64,000 nucleotides of DNA from Candidatus Aenigmatarchaeota archaeon (GCA_030615205.1 JAUWZS010000002.1:286476-350475), one strand, 5' to 3'. Counted from the stretch's first letter, positions 31,871-40,403 are shown. Numbers and translations: made by a program. The notes: generated from the sequence alone by a model not told the origin.

Positions 31871-33538
31871 ATGTCAGCAAAATTAACAAAGGTACGCAAA
31901 ATGGTGAGCAAAAAGGCAAGCATAAAACCTAGCAAAAAAATGAAAAAAGAGAAAAGTAAGAACTCGAAAATAAGCGTACCCAGCAGAGAAAATAAAAATA
32001 TAGAATTTAAGGAAATACTTAGTCCGAGCATTCATCTTAGCGAAGATAAAAGGCAACATCTTGCTACGCAAATGAAATACAGGCTTGAGATTGGTAAAGG
32101 GAAAGCAATATACATCATAGGTGTTGATGACAATGGACAGACAAAGGGTCTTACAGATTTCGAGCTTGAACAGAGCATGAATGTGCTTCGTGCAATAGCG
32201 ACTGAAAATGCTGCAGAGATAACTAAGTTTGAAAAGTTTGTTGAAAATGGAAAATCGATTGCAAAAGTCCTTATAACAAAAGTTCCAGGCAAACCAACGA
32301 AGAAGCATATAATACTTGCGACTGCTGGTCATGTCAACCATGGTAAAAGCACATTAGTTGCCTGCCTGATGACAAACAAACCGGACAAAGATGGAAAAGC
32401 CTGGTTGTTCTTGGATGTACTACCGCATGAAATCGAACGCGGGTTAAGCGCGGATTTGCACTATGCTTTGTATGGATTCAAAGATGGTGAGCCGATAAGG
32501 CTAAAAAATCCTCTAGACAAGAAAGAGCGCTCACGCGTTGTTGCAGAAGCCAACAAGTTAATAAGTTTTGTAGACACAGTCGGACACGAGCCCTGGCTGA
32601 AAACGACAATCCGCGGAATTGTTGGTCAGAGCATAGACTACGGACTTGTTGTAGTGGCAGCAGACGACGGACCTACGCACATAACACGCGAACACCTCGG
32701 CCTGATGCTGGCAATGGACTACCCGATAATTATATGCATTACAAAGATCGACAAAGTCCCGAAGAAGCGTGTGGAAGAGACAGAGCACGAAATCGATGAG
32801 CTTTTAAAAAATGTCGGCCGTGTGCCGTACAAGATAAGAGAAAAAAGCGATATACACGTAGTAATCGACAAGCTTGGGACAATTGTACCATTGATAAACA
32901 CCTCTGCGACCACGCTTGCAGGATACGATCTGCTGAACGGCCTTTTGCAAGCATTGCCAGAGCGTAAAAAAGATGTTGACAAGCCGTTCCTTATGTTCGT
33001 GGATCGTGCGTACAATATAACAGGCGTAGGCACAGTGGTCAGCGGTACTGTAAAGCAGGGCCGCCTCAAACCTGGAACAGATCTAATTATCGGCCCGGAT
33101 AGCGCAGGCAGTTTCAAACGCGTAAAAGCAAAAAGTATTGAAATGCACTACCATCGTCTGGCAGAAGCAAATGCAGGTCTCGTTGTCGGCATAGCGCTTC
33201 GTGGCATAAAGCACGAAGCCGTTGATCGTGGAATGATACTTTGTGATAGCGCAATCAAACCGCGTGCTGTAAAAAGCTTTGAAGCAGATATTCTTGTGCT
33301 CAACCACCCGACACGTATAGCAACTGGCTACGAACCGATAATACACAACAATACTATAGCCGAAACAGTCAAGCTCACTCTAGTCAACAAAAAATATCTA
33401 AAGTCAGGCGAATCCGGTCGTGTACGCATGACTTTTCGCTACCGACCGCAATTCGTGCAAGAAGGCGACCGCTTTGTTTTTCGTGAAGGGAAAACAAAAG
33501 GCATCGGCACAGTCACAAAGATTTTAAAATATGCATAA
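31871..33538 (+). CDS. GTPBP1-like translational GTPase (EF-1A related)
   Basis: About 555 residues. A lysine-rich N-tail precedes a small alpha-beta domain (residues 50-135), then a GTPase domain with P-loop TAGHVNHGKSTLV, G3 FVDTVGHEPW and G4 ITKID, followed by EF-Tu-like beta-barrel domains 2 and 3. The order matches archaeal COG5258 proteins related to GTPBP1/2. The usual GHVDHGKS is GHVNHGKS here. ATG 31871 replaces the TTG at 31862. GTPBP1/2 act in ribosome rescue in eukaryotes; the archaeal role is not established. Confidence 0.87.
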   Translation: MSAKLTKVRKMVSKKASIKPSKKMKKEKSKNSKISVPSRENKNIEFKEILSPSIHLSEDKRQHLATQMKYRLEIGKGKAIYIIGVDDNGQTKGLTDFELEQSMNVLRAIATENAAEITKFEKFVENGKSIAKVLITKVPGKPTKKHIILATAGHVNHGKSTLVACLMTNKPDKDGKAWLFLDVLPHEIERGLSADLHYALYGFKDGEPIRLKNPLDKKERSRVVAEANKLISFVDTVGHEPWLKTTIRGIVGQSIDYGLVVVAADDGPTHITREHLGLMLAMDYPIIICITKIDKVPKKRVEETEHEIDELLKNVGRVPYKIREKSDIHVVIDKLGTIVPLINTSATTLAGYDLLNGLLQALPERKKDVDKPFLMFVDRAYNITGVGTVVSGTVKQGRLKPGTDLIIGPDSAGSFKRVKAKSIEMHYHRLAEANAGLVVGIALRGIKHEAVDRGMILCDSAIKPRAVKSFEADILVLNHPTRIATGYEPIIHNNTIAETVKLTLVNKKYLKSGESGRVRMTFRYRPQFVQEGDRFVFREGKTKGIGTVTKILKYA

Positions 33539-33620
33539 TCGAATATGCATAATCACATACAAAATTCTACACAAATCCTTAAGTTAGAGAAAATCCAAAT
33601 TTAATTTTACGTGATAAAAG

Positions 33621-34499
33621 ATGATCGGAATATCTAGTTCTTGGTTTGCTATAAAAGGAATGCCGATAAAAGAATCTATTGAAAGAGGATTCGAGCTTGG
33701 GTTTGAGCTTGTTGAAATAGGGGCTGCCCACAAATGCGAAGATGGGGCAATCGAAACTGTATTGCAACTGAGGAAAAAATATCCTAACAAAAGTTTCACA
33801 CTACACGCGCTCTTTCCACCTTTTAAAAACAAAAATGGCAATTATCCGTTAAACCTGGCAGATCCCAAAGAGCACGATAGAACAATAAAAGTCGTAAAGA
33901 AGATGTTCGATATCAGCGATAGGATTGGAGCAGAGGTTATAGGGATACATGGTGGTTATGCGGCTAAAGTAAAATGGGTCGAGGGAAAATTTGGATTTAG
34001 AGATCTTGAAGTTGAAGAGCCGATAGCTCTCAGAACTGCAAAGCGTAACATGGACGTAGTAATAGAAGATCTTGCGGGACTTGCAGAAGAAAGGAACATA
34101 AAATTAGCAATAGAAATAAGCCCACCAGGAGACTGTGCACCACTAATGACAAAGCCGCAAATTTTTGAGCAGATATTTTCAAATTTTAACTCCCATTTGG
34201 GCCTGCTGCTTGATATTGGGCATCTTCACCGATCGGCCCGTGAAGAGCATTATAATCCGTATGAGTTTGTGAAAAAATTCAAAAACAAAATATTTGAGCT
34301 TCATCTGCACGATGTTAAAGATAGCCAAGACCACATCGCAGTTAGCACAGGTGAAATAGATTTTGAAAAATATCTCAAAATAATTGGTCGCCCTATTTTG
34401 GAAAAAGTGCCGATAGTTTTTGAATACAACAACTTAGTAACCGAACAAGAGGCACTGATTGGAAAAGCATTGATTGAAAAGATGTTAAGTGAGTTGTAG
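33621..34499 (+). CDS. TIM-barrel sugar isomerase/AP endonuclease family 2-like protein
   Basis: A 292-residue barrel of the xylose-isomerase-like superfamily (AP_endonuc_2). Metal-ligand motifs occur in order: LHALFPPF, VIGIHGGYA, LAIEISPP, LLLDIGHLHRSAREEH and FELHLHDVKDSQDH, with FEYNN at the end. This superfamily covers sugar epimerases, inositol enzymes and endonuclease IV; the sequence does not decide which. Start ATG 33621 is preceded by GTGAT. It is convergent with the HerA-like gene, 8 bp apart. Confidence 0.8.
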   Translation: MIGISSSWFAIKGMPIKESIERGFELGFELVEIGAAHKCEDGAIETVLQLRKKYPNKSFTLHALFPPFKNKNGNYPLNLADPKEHDRTIKVVKKMFDISDRIGAEVIGIHGGYAAKVKWVEGKFGFRDLEVEEPIALRTAKRNMDVVIEDLAGLAEERNIKLAIEISPPGDCAPLMTKPQIFEQIFSNFNSHLGLLLDIGHLHRSAREEHYNPYEFVKKFKNKIFELHLHDVKDSQDHIAVSTGEIDFEKYLKIIGRPILEKVPIVFEYNNLVTEQEALIGKALIEKMLSEL

Positions 34500-34507
34500 T
34501 ATTATAG

Positions 34508-35794
34508 TTAAATCAATGCTGCTGTCCCGCCAGCATGCCATGAAAGACGTGGTCGGATTTGAATCGTGAAAACCTTCTCCAAATTATCATCGAGTATTAT
34601 AGCTGCTCCAGGCCAACGTGGCAATGAGTTTATGTAATTCCAGAGCTCCTTAGCCATGTACGTTTGCATTACACTATGCAGAGCTTCGAGGTCGTCACGG
34701 CTTGTTAAACGATGTGAGAAAACAAGATCGCACTGCGAAAGAATGTCTTGATGTACCTTATTTGGCATTTGCGTCATTACAACCAAGCTCACGCCAGGTT
34801 CGCGACCCTGCTTCGCAATCATTGTAAGCGGTTCTGTAGACACCGTGCGTCTGTCTGCTGGAGCGAAATTATGTGCTTCATCAATTATCAGCCAAACCAT
34901 AGGAAAAGATTTTTTCGATTGCTTTTGCAGCTCGGATTCACCGCTTATTTTAGCAAGTTCTTCCCCCTTTCTAGCAATCAGCCTTCGATGATAAATCTTT
35001 CTCGCAATAATCGCTACAATGAAATTCCGTACGCTCCATGCTTCGGTCGCACGCAAATGAGAGACGTCAATTACTGTAATCTCGCCAGACGAGACTATAT
35101 CATCTATATCTGTGCCTTCTGTGCCAAAAACGCCCCACTGCGCTGCTACAGTAAGCATGTTTTCGAGTCCGTCTTTTACTTCGTCCGCAGTTTCTTTATC
35201 ATCTCTTATCTTCGCAATCAAATCCTCAATCGTAAACTTTTCTTCGCTCTCAACAAGCTCATTCACATTTTTTTCCAATGCAATACCAGCTGGCTCGGTA
35301 GGTTTCAGATTAAAAGCAAGCCGCCACTCTTCTGCAGAGAATTCGTATGGTGCTATGGATATGCCGCCATCTATAGGTATACCAGCTTGCTCGAATTCTT
35401 CTTTCTGAGCATAGGGCACGTAGACTTTAACATTTCCCATTCCAGCCGGCTTCAGTTGCCATTCATTCAGCAGCTTAATCTGTTGGTCATTCGGGTTTTT
35501 CATGCTCCAAAAAATACCCATAGTATCGATAAAAACTACAGCCAGATTTCTGCGGTGCTCTTCAGGCAGCGATGCAATCTCTTCTGCAATTATGCCTGCA
35601 TCGTATGATTTTCCACAACCCCTCTTCCCAGTAATCAAAACTATGTGCGGGCTCATCAAATCTAAAAGTACACGTGTAGTCAGATGGGCATCTTCGCCAG
35701 TACCAACTATATGTTTGCCTATAAATCCTGCTGCCTTCCGACCGAACTTTTCAAAATCCTTTCTGTTGCGCCCTACAACTGTTTCATAAACCAT
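34508..35794 (-). CDS. HerA/FtsK-like ATPase
   Basis: A 428-residue P-loop ATPase with Walker A LITGKRGCGKSYD (residues 54-66) and Walker B VWLIIDEAHNFAP (about residue 300), then SLVVMTQMPNKVHQDILSQCD as sensor region. This is the HerA-FtsK clade (COG0433). HerA with NurA resects DNA ends, but no NurA, Mre11 or Rad50 gene is adjacent, so this may be a stand-alone paralogue. It is convergent with the sugar isomerase-like gene. Confidence 0.82.
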   Translation of the reverse strand: MVYETVVGRNRKDFEKFGRKAAGFIGKHIVGTGEDAHLTTRVLLDLMSPHIVLITGKRGCGKSYDAGIIAEEIASLPEEHRRNLAVVFIDTMGIFWSMKNPNDQQIKLLNEWQLKPAGMGNVKVYVPYAQKEEFEQAGIPIDGGISIAPYEFSAEEWRLAFNLKPTEPAGIALEKNVNELVESEEKFTIEDLIAKIRDDKETADEVKDGLENMLTVAAQWGVFGTEGTDIDDIVSSGEITVIDVSHLRATEAWSVRNFIVAIIARKIYHRRLIARKGEELAKISGESELQKQSKKSFPMVWLIIDEAHNFAPADRRTVSTEPLTMIAKQGREPGVSLVVMTQMPNKVHQDILSQCDLVFSHRLTSRDDLEALHSVMQTYMAKELWNYINSLPRWPGAAIILDDNLEKVFTIQIRPRLSWHAGGTAALI

Positions 35795-35836
35795 ATAATT
35801 AAGAATGGAATTTTTTCAGTATAAATTTCAAGAATT

Positions 35837-36697
35837 TCACGCGAAATCAAGTTTTTCCATTTCAGCTCTCATGCTTTCTATTGATTTTGTGAGGAATTGC
35901 TCATATGTTGGTTCAACTATTTCTACAGCTTGCTTTATGAGACCTTTCAATGCATCTTTAGATACCATCTTCTCTATCATATCGCCCATACGATTTGAAA
36001 CAGTGACTACTACTTGATCCGGAATTATCCCCTGTATGCTCTTGTCTGGAATATTCGAAAGCATTCTTGCTAATATTTTTGGATATGTTTCGACTATGCC
36101 TTCCAATGTAGTGAATTTTTTGGGCCTGAAGAGTTTGTAAAAATCTCTTATATCCTGCTCGTCTGTACTACCTTTGAAAAAACCAGATAAATATTCAGCA
36201 ATTGTTTTCAATTGTATATTAGTTAACTTATATATTGTGTTCTCGAACAACTCAATAGTTTCTGGGTGGTCTTTAGCTACTAGGATCTCAACTCCCATCT
36301 CAATGAAATTATGTGCTATCTCCTCGTCTGTAAGCGGTGATCTTATGCCAGGTGGGGTCAATCGTTCACGCAGTTTTTTTACTTTCTCCAACAACGGCTG
36401 TCCATGTTTGTAAGCATAACCTAGTTTTTCGTTATCAAACCTAGAATGTGTATAGAAATCCAGCCCTGTTGGAGTACTACCATGAAGCATCATACCTGTT
36501 GCTAGAGGTACGTACAGTTTGTCTCTTTTTTCAAGATATTCTTTAAATTCCAAACCTCTACTATGTAACTCCTTCTCGTCTAATGTACTTCCAAAGAGTG
36601 GTAGATCGGGAATACTAAGACCTGTCACTAAAAAATGATCTTTATATGTTATTTTCATTATTTTCGTCGCTGCATAAGTATGCGTGATATAAAACAT
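35837..36697 (-). CDS. Putative metal-dependent hydrolase (zinc phospholipase C-like), 286 aa
   Basis: Mostly helical. Conserved-looking His/Asp positions occur in THTYAATKIM, GLSIPDLPLFG, MMLHGSTPTGLDFYTHSRFD and AHNFIEMGVEILVAKDHPE. The spacing resembles zinc-dependent phospholipase C/DUF families with N-terminal His and helix-borne His-Asp ligands. No signal peptide is evident, so it is probably cytoplasmic. Upstream lie divergent tRNA genes. The family call is tentative. Confidence 0.5.
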   Translation of the reverse strand: MFYITHTYAATKIMKITYKDHFLVTGLSIPDLPLFGSTLDEKELHSRGLEFKEYLEKRDKLYVPLATGMMLHGSTPTGLDFYTHSRFDNEKLGYAYKHGQPLLEKVKKLRERLTPPGIRSPLTDEEIAHNFIEMGVEILVAKDHPETIELFENTIYKLTNIQLKTIAEYLSGFFKGSTDEQDIRDFYKLFRPKKFTTLEGIVETYPKILARMLSNIPDKSIQGIIPDQVVVTVSNRMGDMIEKMVSKDALKGLIKQAVEIVEPTYEQFLTKSIESMRAEMEKLDFA

Positions 36698-36754
36698 ATC
36701 GATTTAATCTCAGTCTATATTTAAGTAATTAATATATGTGCATAGGATTAGTTG

Positions 36755-36870
36755 GGGGTTGTAGTCTAGTTTGGTTTAGGATTCCGCCTTGAGATTAATT
36801 GAGACTAAAATTGAAATCAATAATCAGGTAGGGGTGGCGGCGGTCGCGGGTTCAAATCCCGCCAATCCCA
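36755..36870 (+). tRNA. Intron-containing tRNA, probably tRNA-Pro(GGG)
   Basis: Acceptor GGGGTTG pairs with CAATCCC, A73 follows, and the T-arm is GCGGG-TTCAAAT-CCCGC. The anticodon stem CCGCC/GGCGG encloses 47 nt, implying an intron of about 40 nt. Joining TTG (36789-36791) to GGGT (from 36832) gives a 7-nt loop TTGGGGT with anticodon GGG and G37, as in Pro tRNAs. A canonical 37/38 splice would give GAG (Leu), but the short variable loop excludes a Leu body. The following gene is tRNA-Pro(TGG) with a similar D-arm. Some archaeal tRNA-Val features (CCGCCTTGA) also show, so identity is moderately certain. Confidence 0.75.
36792..36831 (+). other. Predicted tRNA intron (about 40 nt)
   Basis: Inferred as the insertion that restores a 7-nt anticodon loop. 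TTGA/TCAG and ATTGA/TCAAT can pair within the precursor, with GAT as a 3-nt bulge, giving part of a bulge-helix-bulge. The 3' bulge is longer than the standard 3 nt, so the boundaries are uncertain by a few bases. Confidence 0.5.
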
Positions 36871-36934
36871 TCATCTCAAATTTTCAAAAAGTTAAATATT
36901 ATATACTTTAAATTAAACCTTGTATAATGAGCAA

Positions 36935-37009
36935 GGGGTCGTCGTCTAGTTTGGTCTAGGATCGGGGCTTTGGGAGCCTCAGACAGGGGTTCAAATCCCC
37001 TCGATCCCA
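36935..37009 (+). tRNA. tRNA-Pro(TGG)
   Basis: A 75-nt intronless tRNA. The acceptor GGGGTCG pairs with CGATCCC, A73 follows, the anticodon stem GGGGC/GCCTC holds loop TTTGGGA (anticodon TGG), and the T-arm is AGGGG-TTCAAAT-CCCCT. No CCA is encoded. TTTAAATTA about 25 bp upstream may be its TATA box. Confidence 0.93.
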
Positions 37010-37060
37010 CTTTTAGTTTTCTCCGTTCTATTTTTCTTTTTCTAAATCGAATATTATCTC

Positions 37061-37405
37061 ATGGTAAAAAGAATGCAAAGGACGCGGGGAAAGAAACCGG
37101 TGTATCAGCTTAAAATCGCGAAAGAGAGAATCGAAATTCTACTAGGCTTAGCAGAGAAGGAATTCCGTAAGCATCCGAAGCGTAGCGTGCGCTATATCGA
37201 ACTTGCGAGAAAAATTGGCATGCGGTACAATGTGCGATTGACAAAGCAGCAAAAACGTAAATTTTGCAAGAGCTGCAGCACAGTACTTAAACCTGGCATT
37301 ACATCTGAGCAACGAATACAAAAAGGTATGATAATTATAAAATGTCTAAAATGCAATAAAATCTATAGGTATCCTCTCAAGAAATCGAAGAAAAATATAA
37401 AGTGA
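37061..37405 (+). CDS. rnp4: RNase P protein subunit Rnp4 (Rpr2/Rpp21)
   Basis: A 114-residue RNase P component that assists tRNA 5'-end maturation with Rnp1. The N-terminal helices (AKERIEILLGLAEKEF...RYIELARKIGMRYNVRL) are followed by a zinc ribbon, CKSCSTVLKPG and IIKCLKCNKIYRYP, as in Rpr2/Rpp21. It lies 51 bp after the two tRNA genes. Rnp3 and Rnp2 are also in this window (44436-45149 and 45852-46223). A small membrane protein gene follows. Confidence 0.93.
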   Translation: MVKRMQRTRGKKPVYQLKIAKERIEILLGLAEKEFRKHPKRSVRYIELARKIGMRYNVRLTKQQKRKFCKSCSTVLKPGITSEQRIQKGMIIIKCLKCNKIYRYPLKKSKKNIK

Positions 37406-37411
37406 TAATTG

Positions 37412-37675
37412 ATGACAAATTGGCGTATGTACCTTGGATTCGCAACGATATTCATTGCTGCTTTTTTACTTTTCTTTATATTCCATAGCTTAGAGCAGCT
37501 CTCGTTGCAGTGCAAAGCCGATCCGTCTTTCTCTCCGGTCTGTACCCAATTGACTGGATTTTCGATGTCCATGATCATAGTTCTTCTCATAATCGGCGGG
37601 TTTGTATTAATGATCAGCGCAACAGCTTACATACTGCTCTCTCAACCAACAGTAACGCATATTAAAGAATATTAA
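37412..37675 (+). CDS. Small membrane protein, 87 aa
   Basis: Two membrane segments (MYLGFATIFIAAFLLFFIF and FSMSMIIVLLIIGGFVLMISATAYILL) separated by a loop with two Cys (LQCKADPSFSPVCTQ) that could form a disulfide outside the cell. No family recognised. ATG 37412 is chosen; the ORF track uses an upstream TTG at 37409. It follows rnp4 by 6 bp and is probably co-transcribed. Confidence 0.6.
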   Translation: MTNWRMYLGFATIFIAAFLLFFIFHSLEQLSLQCKADPSFSPVCTQLTGFSMSMIIVLLIIGGFVLMISATAYILLSQPTVTHIKEY

Positions 37676-37775
37676 CCGAGGTATAGTAAGTAAAGCCGTG
37701 CTTGTGCTTAGCATTCTTAAATATAATAGATTAATAAAAATAAAACCAATTAACTTTTCCAAAAGAACAGAAAAT

Positions 37776-38051
37776 CTATTTGATTCGGGTTGATTTCATT
37801 TTCTTCTTGAATTTTTTATACCAAAATATCAAAACTATAAAACCGATAACAATTGAGATTATAAAAGATGGTCCAAAAACATTTACAAATTCAGGAAGAA
37901 TTTGAAATTTAAATATAAACCACTGACATTGCCAATAATGAGGTCCAGTAACACCACCTAATAAAGCTTGACATGGAGGACTAAGAACACCAATAAACCC
38001 ATACAAAATAAATAAAATACCAATTATCCATGAATATTTCCCCCAACCCAT
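37776..38051 (-). CDS. Small membrane protein, 91 aa
   Basis: Two hydrophobic segments (WIIGILFILYGFIGVL and FGPSFIISIVIGFIVLIFW), a loop with Cys (PPCQALLGG, HYWQCQWF) and a basic C-tail (KKFKKKMKSTRIK). Composition is AT-rich. The loop Cys pair echoes the neighbouring 37412-37675 protein, but sequences do not obviously align. It may be an unrelated lineage-specific gene. A weak GGGGAGAG lies upstream. Confidence 0.5.
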   Translation of the reverse strand: MGWGKYSWIIGILFILYGFIGVLSPPCQALLGGVTGPHYWQCQWFIFKFQILPEFVNVFGPSFIISIVIGFIVLIFWYKKFKKKMKSTRIK

Positions 38052-38242
38052 AATCTATATTTCTCTCCCCAGAATAAAAATCCATCTAATTCGGGATAAT
38101 ATATTAGCTGAAATTTTAATCTTACATCCATCTATATAAATGAAATGTTTATAAAAATTAATAAACTAAGATATTGGTATAGTAAATGCGCTAAATGAAA
38201 AAAATCTAAAAAATCAATGTATAAAAAACAAAAGGTGTAAAA

Positions 38243-38662
38243 GTGGTAACAGTTAGAGATGTAGATGCCAGAAAGCTTGTCTGGGCCGCAAAAGAAGAAT
38301 TGAAGCAAGTCAAAGACATAAAACCGCCTGATTGGAGTAGGTATGCAAAATCAGGCGTCAGCAGGCAGAGACCGCCAGAACAACCTGATTTTTGGTATAT
38401 TCGTGGTGCGAGTCTTATGAGGCGCATTTATCTTGATGGGCCTGTAGGCGTGGAAAAACTCAAGACTTTTTATGGCGGACGCAAACGAAGGCGGACTAAA
38501 CCAGCGAGGTTTAGAAAATCGTCTGGTTCAGTGATAAGAAAATTGCTTCAACAGCTGGAAACAGCCGGATTCGTAGAAAAAGACAAGAAGAGTAGCGGTA
38601 GAAAGATAACACCGAAAGGAAGAAAATTCCTTGATAATACTGCTAATAAAGTGGCAAAATAA
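38243..38662 (+). CDS. rps19e: Ribosomal protein S19e
   Basis: A 139-residue small-subunit protein: VTVRDVDARKLVWAAKEELK, PPDWSRYAKSGVSRQRPPEQPDFWYIRGASLMRR (in pieces), YGGRKRRRTKP, and a winged-helix C-terminus (VIRKLLQQLETAGFVEK). It matches the archaeal/eukaryotic eS19 family over its whole length. Start GTG 38243 follows AAGGTG. It begins a run with PDCD5-like, L37ae, rpoP, pcc1 and prefoldin beta genes. Confidence 0.96.
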   Translation: MVTVRDVDARKLVWAAKEELKQVKDIKPPDWSRYAKSGVSRQRPPEQPDFWYIRGASLMRRIYLDGPVGVEKLKTFYGGRKRRRTKPARFRKSSGSVIRKLLQQLETAGFVEKDKKSSGRKITPKGRKFLDNTANKVAK

Positions 38663-38702
38663 GTGGCAATGATAGTGGCAATAAAGCGGGGACAATCAGT
38701 TG

Positions 38703-38984
38703 ATGAAAATGACAAATGGATCTGTAAGCGGAATCACGCCAGCTGAAATGCAAAAATTTGAAGAAATAAAAAAAATGATTTTAAGGAACATACTGACAAA
38801 AGAGGCGAGAGAGCGCCTGAACAGAATAAAACTTGTTAAACCTGACCTTGCTTTGCAACTTGAACTTTATCTCGTCCAACTGTATCAAAAGGGTAAGTTG
38901 CGTGGTCAGATGAACGACGAACAGCTGAAAACCATACTGGAGACGCTCGCTTCAGGAAAGAAGTTTAAAATAATAAAAAAATAG
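38703..38984 (+). CDS. DNA-binding protein, PDCD5 homologue
   Basis: About 93 residues with the TFAR19/PDCD5 pattern: a charged N-helix (EMQKFEEIKKMILRNILTKEARERLNRIKLVKPDLA) and the C-terminal LYLVQLYQKGKLRGQMNDEQLKTILETLA. Archaeal members follow S19e in many genomes, as here (40 bp gap). The role in archaea is unclear; DNA binding is reported for some. ATG 38703 replaces the TTG at 38700. Confidence 0.92.
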   Translation: MKMTNGSVSGITPAEMQKFEEIKKMILRNILTKEARERLNRIKLVKPDLALQLELYLVQLYQKGKLRGQMNDEQLKTILETLASGKKFKIIKK

Positions 38985-39004
38985 ATTGTAGGTAAGTGGT
39001 TGTT

Positions 39005-39226
39005 ATGACAAAGAAAAAAAAGGTTGGTCCCGCAGGTCGCTATGGCCCGCGTTATGGAAAGCGCATAAAAGTTCTGGTCAGCGAAATTGAGAAAGTAAAA
39101 AAAAGTCGGCACATATGTCCCAAGTGTAAGATGCGCTACGTAGTCCGTGAGGCTGCAGGAATTTGGAAATGTAAAAAATGTGGGACAAAATTCGCCGGAG
39201 CTGCGTATAAACCAAAGTCCGATTAA
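39005..39226 (+). CDS. rpl37ae: Ribosomal protein L37ae
   Basis: A 73-residue zinc-ribbon protein of the large subunit (eL43): [16 protein letters not shown] then [22 protein letters not shown], giving CxxC...CxxC. It follows the PDCD5-like gene by 20 bp. ATG 39005 is preferred over GTG 38996. It is followed by the short rpoP gene, an order common in archaea. Confidence 0.95.
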   Translation: MTKKKKVGPAGRYGPRYGKRIKVLVSEIEKVKKSRHICPKCKMRYVVREAAGIWKCKKCGTKFAGAAYKPKSD

Positions 39227-39258
39227 TTAAAAAAGGTAATTTATTTAAGAGTGGTTTT

Positions 39259-39387
39259 ATGTATAAATGTGTTAAATGCAAGCGTATAGTAACGAAGATA
39301 GAAGGAGCTGTTAGATGCCCATATTGTGGGGCTCGAGTCCTTTTGAAGCTAAGGCCTGAAGTTCTAAAAAGGGTTCACGCAAGATAG
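39259..39387 (+). CDS. rpoP: DNA-directed RNA polymerase subunit P (Rpb12-like)
   Basis: Too short for the ORF track: 42 residues starting [20 protein letters not shown] and continuing [20 protein letters not shown]. The CxxC...CxxC zinc site and the CGxR(V/I)L core are typical of RpoP, the smallest polymerase subunit. It lies between L37ae and pcc1, its usual neighbours in archaea. The reading frame was translated by hand and is open from ATG to TAG. Confidence 0.93.
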   Translation: MYKCVKCKRIVTKIEGAVRCPYCGARVLLKLRPEVLKRVHAR

Positions 39388-39462
39388 CAAAACAGTACAG
39401 CTTCCAGCATATCTCGTTTAAAAGTTCAATCCTTTTAATTCTTTTGAGACCAATCTTATTTT

Positions 39463-39714
39463 ATGACGCATGAAGTAACTCTCAGGCTTGACTGCAAAAG
39501 GCCAGAAATCATAAAGAAAAGTTTAGAGCCAGATATAAAAAACACTGAAAGTTTGCATACAGAAATAAAAGTAGGTAAAGACGTAGATAAAGAGACAGGT
39601 AAAAAGTTTGTAGAGATACATGTTAAAGGTAAAAAATTAAGCCATTTGAAAGCGATTATAAATTCATACCTTTCGATTATTTCAACGCTAAATGAAATCG
39701 AAAATATCAAATGA
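39463..39714 (+). CDS. pcc1: KEOPS complex subunit Pcc1
   Basis: An 83-residue protein with the Pcc1 pattern: a beta strand with charged residues (MTHEVTLRLDCKRPEIIKKSLEPD), KFVEIHVKGKKLSHLKAIINSYLSIISTLNEI. KEOPS makes the t6A modification of ANN-decoding tRNAs, with Kae1, Bud32 and Cgi121, none of which are in this window. It is 9 bp upstream of prefoldin beta. Confidence 0.88.
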   Translation: MTHEVTLRLDCKRPEIIKKSLEPDIKNTESLHTEIKVGKDVDKETGKKFVEIHVKGKKLSHLKAIINSYLSIISTLNEIENIK

Positions 39715-39723
39715 GGATGTCAT

Positions 39724-40089
39724 ATGGCAGAAAAAGAAAAGAAAGCTGAAGCCGGAAAAAGTACAGCAGAGAACCCAAATACGCTTGTTGCGCAATTCCA
39801 AATCATGCAGCAGCAGTTGCAGAATGTGCTAATTCAAAAAGAAAGTTTGAGACTAAACATCATGGAAATCGACCAAGCTGTCGAAGAGCTTGAGAAAAGT
39901 AAGGATGGAACCGCTTACAAAATAACAGGGGCCATTATGGTCAGAAAGCCTGCAGAAGACATAAAGAAGGATTTGAAAGATACAAAAGAAGCGTTGAATG
40001 TCCGCATGACAAGCCTGAAAAAGACTGAAAAGCAATTGACAAACAAGCTGAATGAGTTGCAGGAGAAATTAAAGGAAATGCTCAAATAA
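39724..40089 (+). CDS. Prefoldin subunit beta
   Basis: A 121-residue coiled-coil chaperone subunit. Two long helices flank the beta-hairpin region (GTAYKITGAIMVRKPAEDIKKDL), the prefoldin beta signature. It forms a hexamer with alpha subunits and delivers unfolded proteins to the thermosome. The N-terminus is extended by about 20 polar residues. It follows pcc1 by 9 bp. Confidence 0.94.
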   Translation: MAEKEKKAEAGKSTAENPNTLVAQFQIMQQQLQNVLIQKESLRLNIMEIDQAVEELEKSKDGTAYKITGAIMVRKPAEDIKKDLKDTKEALNVRMTSLKKTEKQLTNKLNELQEKLKEMLK

Positions 40090-40136
40090 AGATTGGGTAA
40101 AGGTAAAGAATTTGTGGTTGCGAATCGGTGGTTGCT

Positions 40137-40403
40137 ATGGCAGAAAAAGCAAGAATAGACCTTACGCAAATCAGTGAAATGCTTGGGACGATAGTAAACG
40201 ATAGGACAGTTCCGAAAAACATACGCGCGGCTGTAGAGGAAGCAGAAACAGTAATAGAAGGAACAGCTGCAGTGGAGCTTAAAATAAGCACAGCCATAAG
40301 CACGCTTGATGATATAATAAACGACCCAAACATGCCAATGTATACAAGAACGCAAATATGGAATATTGTCAGCATGCTTGAGCAGATTAGGAGGAATCTT
40401 TGA
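40137..40403 (+). CDS. UPF0147 family protein
   Basis: An 88-residue helical protein: DLTQISEMLGTIVNDRTVPKNIRAAVEEAE and DIINDPNMPMYTRTQIWNIVSMLE, the characteristic pattern of archaeal UPF0147. Function unknown; widely conserved near prefoldin beta and translation genes. ATG 40137 is used; the ORF track begins at GTG 40128. Confidence 0.9.
   Translation: MAEKARIDLTQISEMLGTIVNDRTVPKNIRAAVEEAETVIEGTAAVELKISTAISTLDDIINDPNMPMYTRTQIWNIVSMLEQIRRNL

Noticed and set aside
36791-36840. Reading the first tRNA as Leu(GAG) or Val(GAC)
   Set aside because: Leu needs a long variable arm, which is absent; Val(GAC) needs C-A-N after TTGA, which no single intron removal gives while keeping the CCGCC/GGCGG stem.
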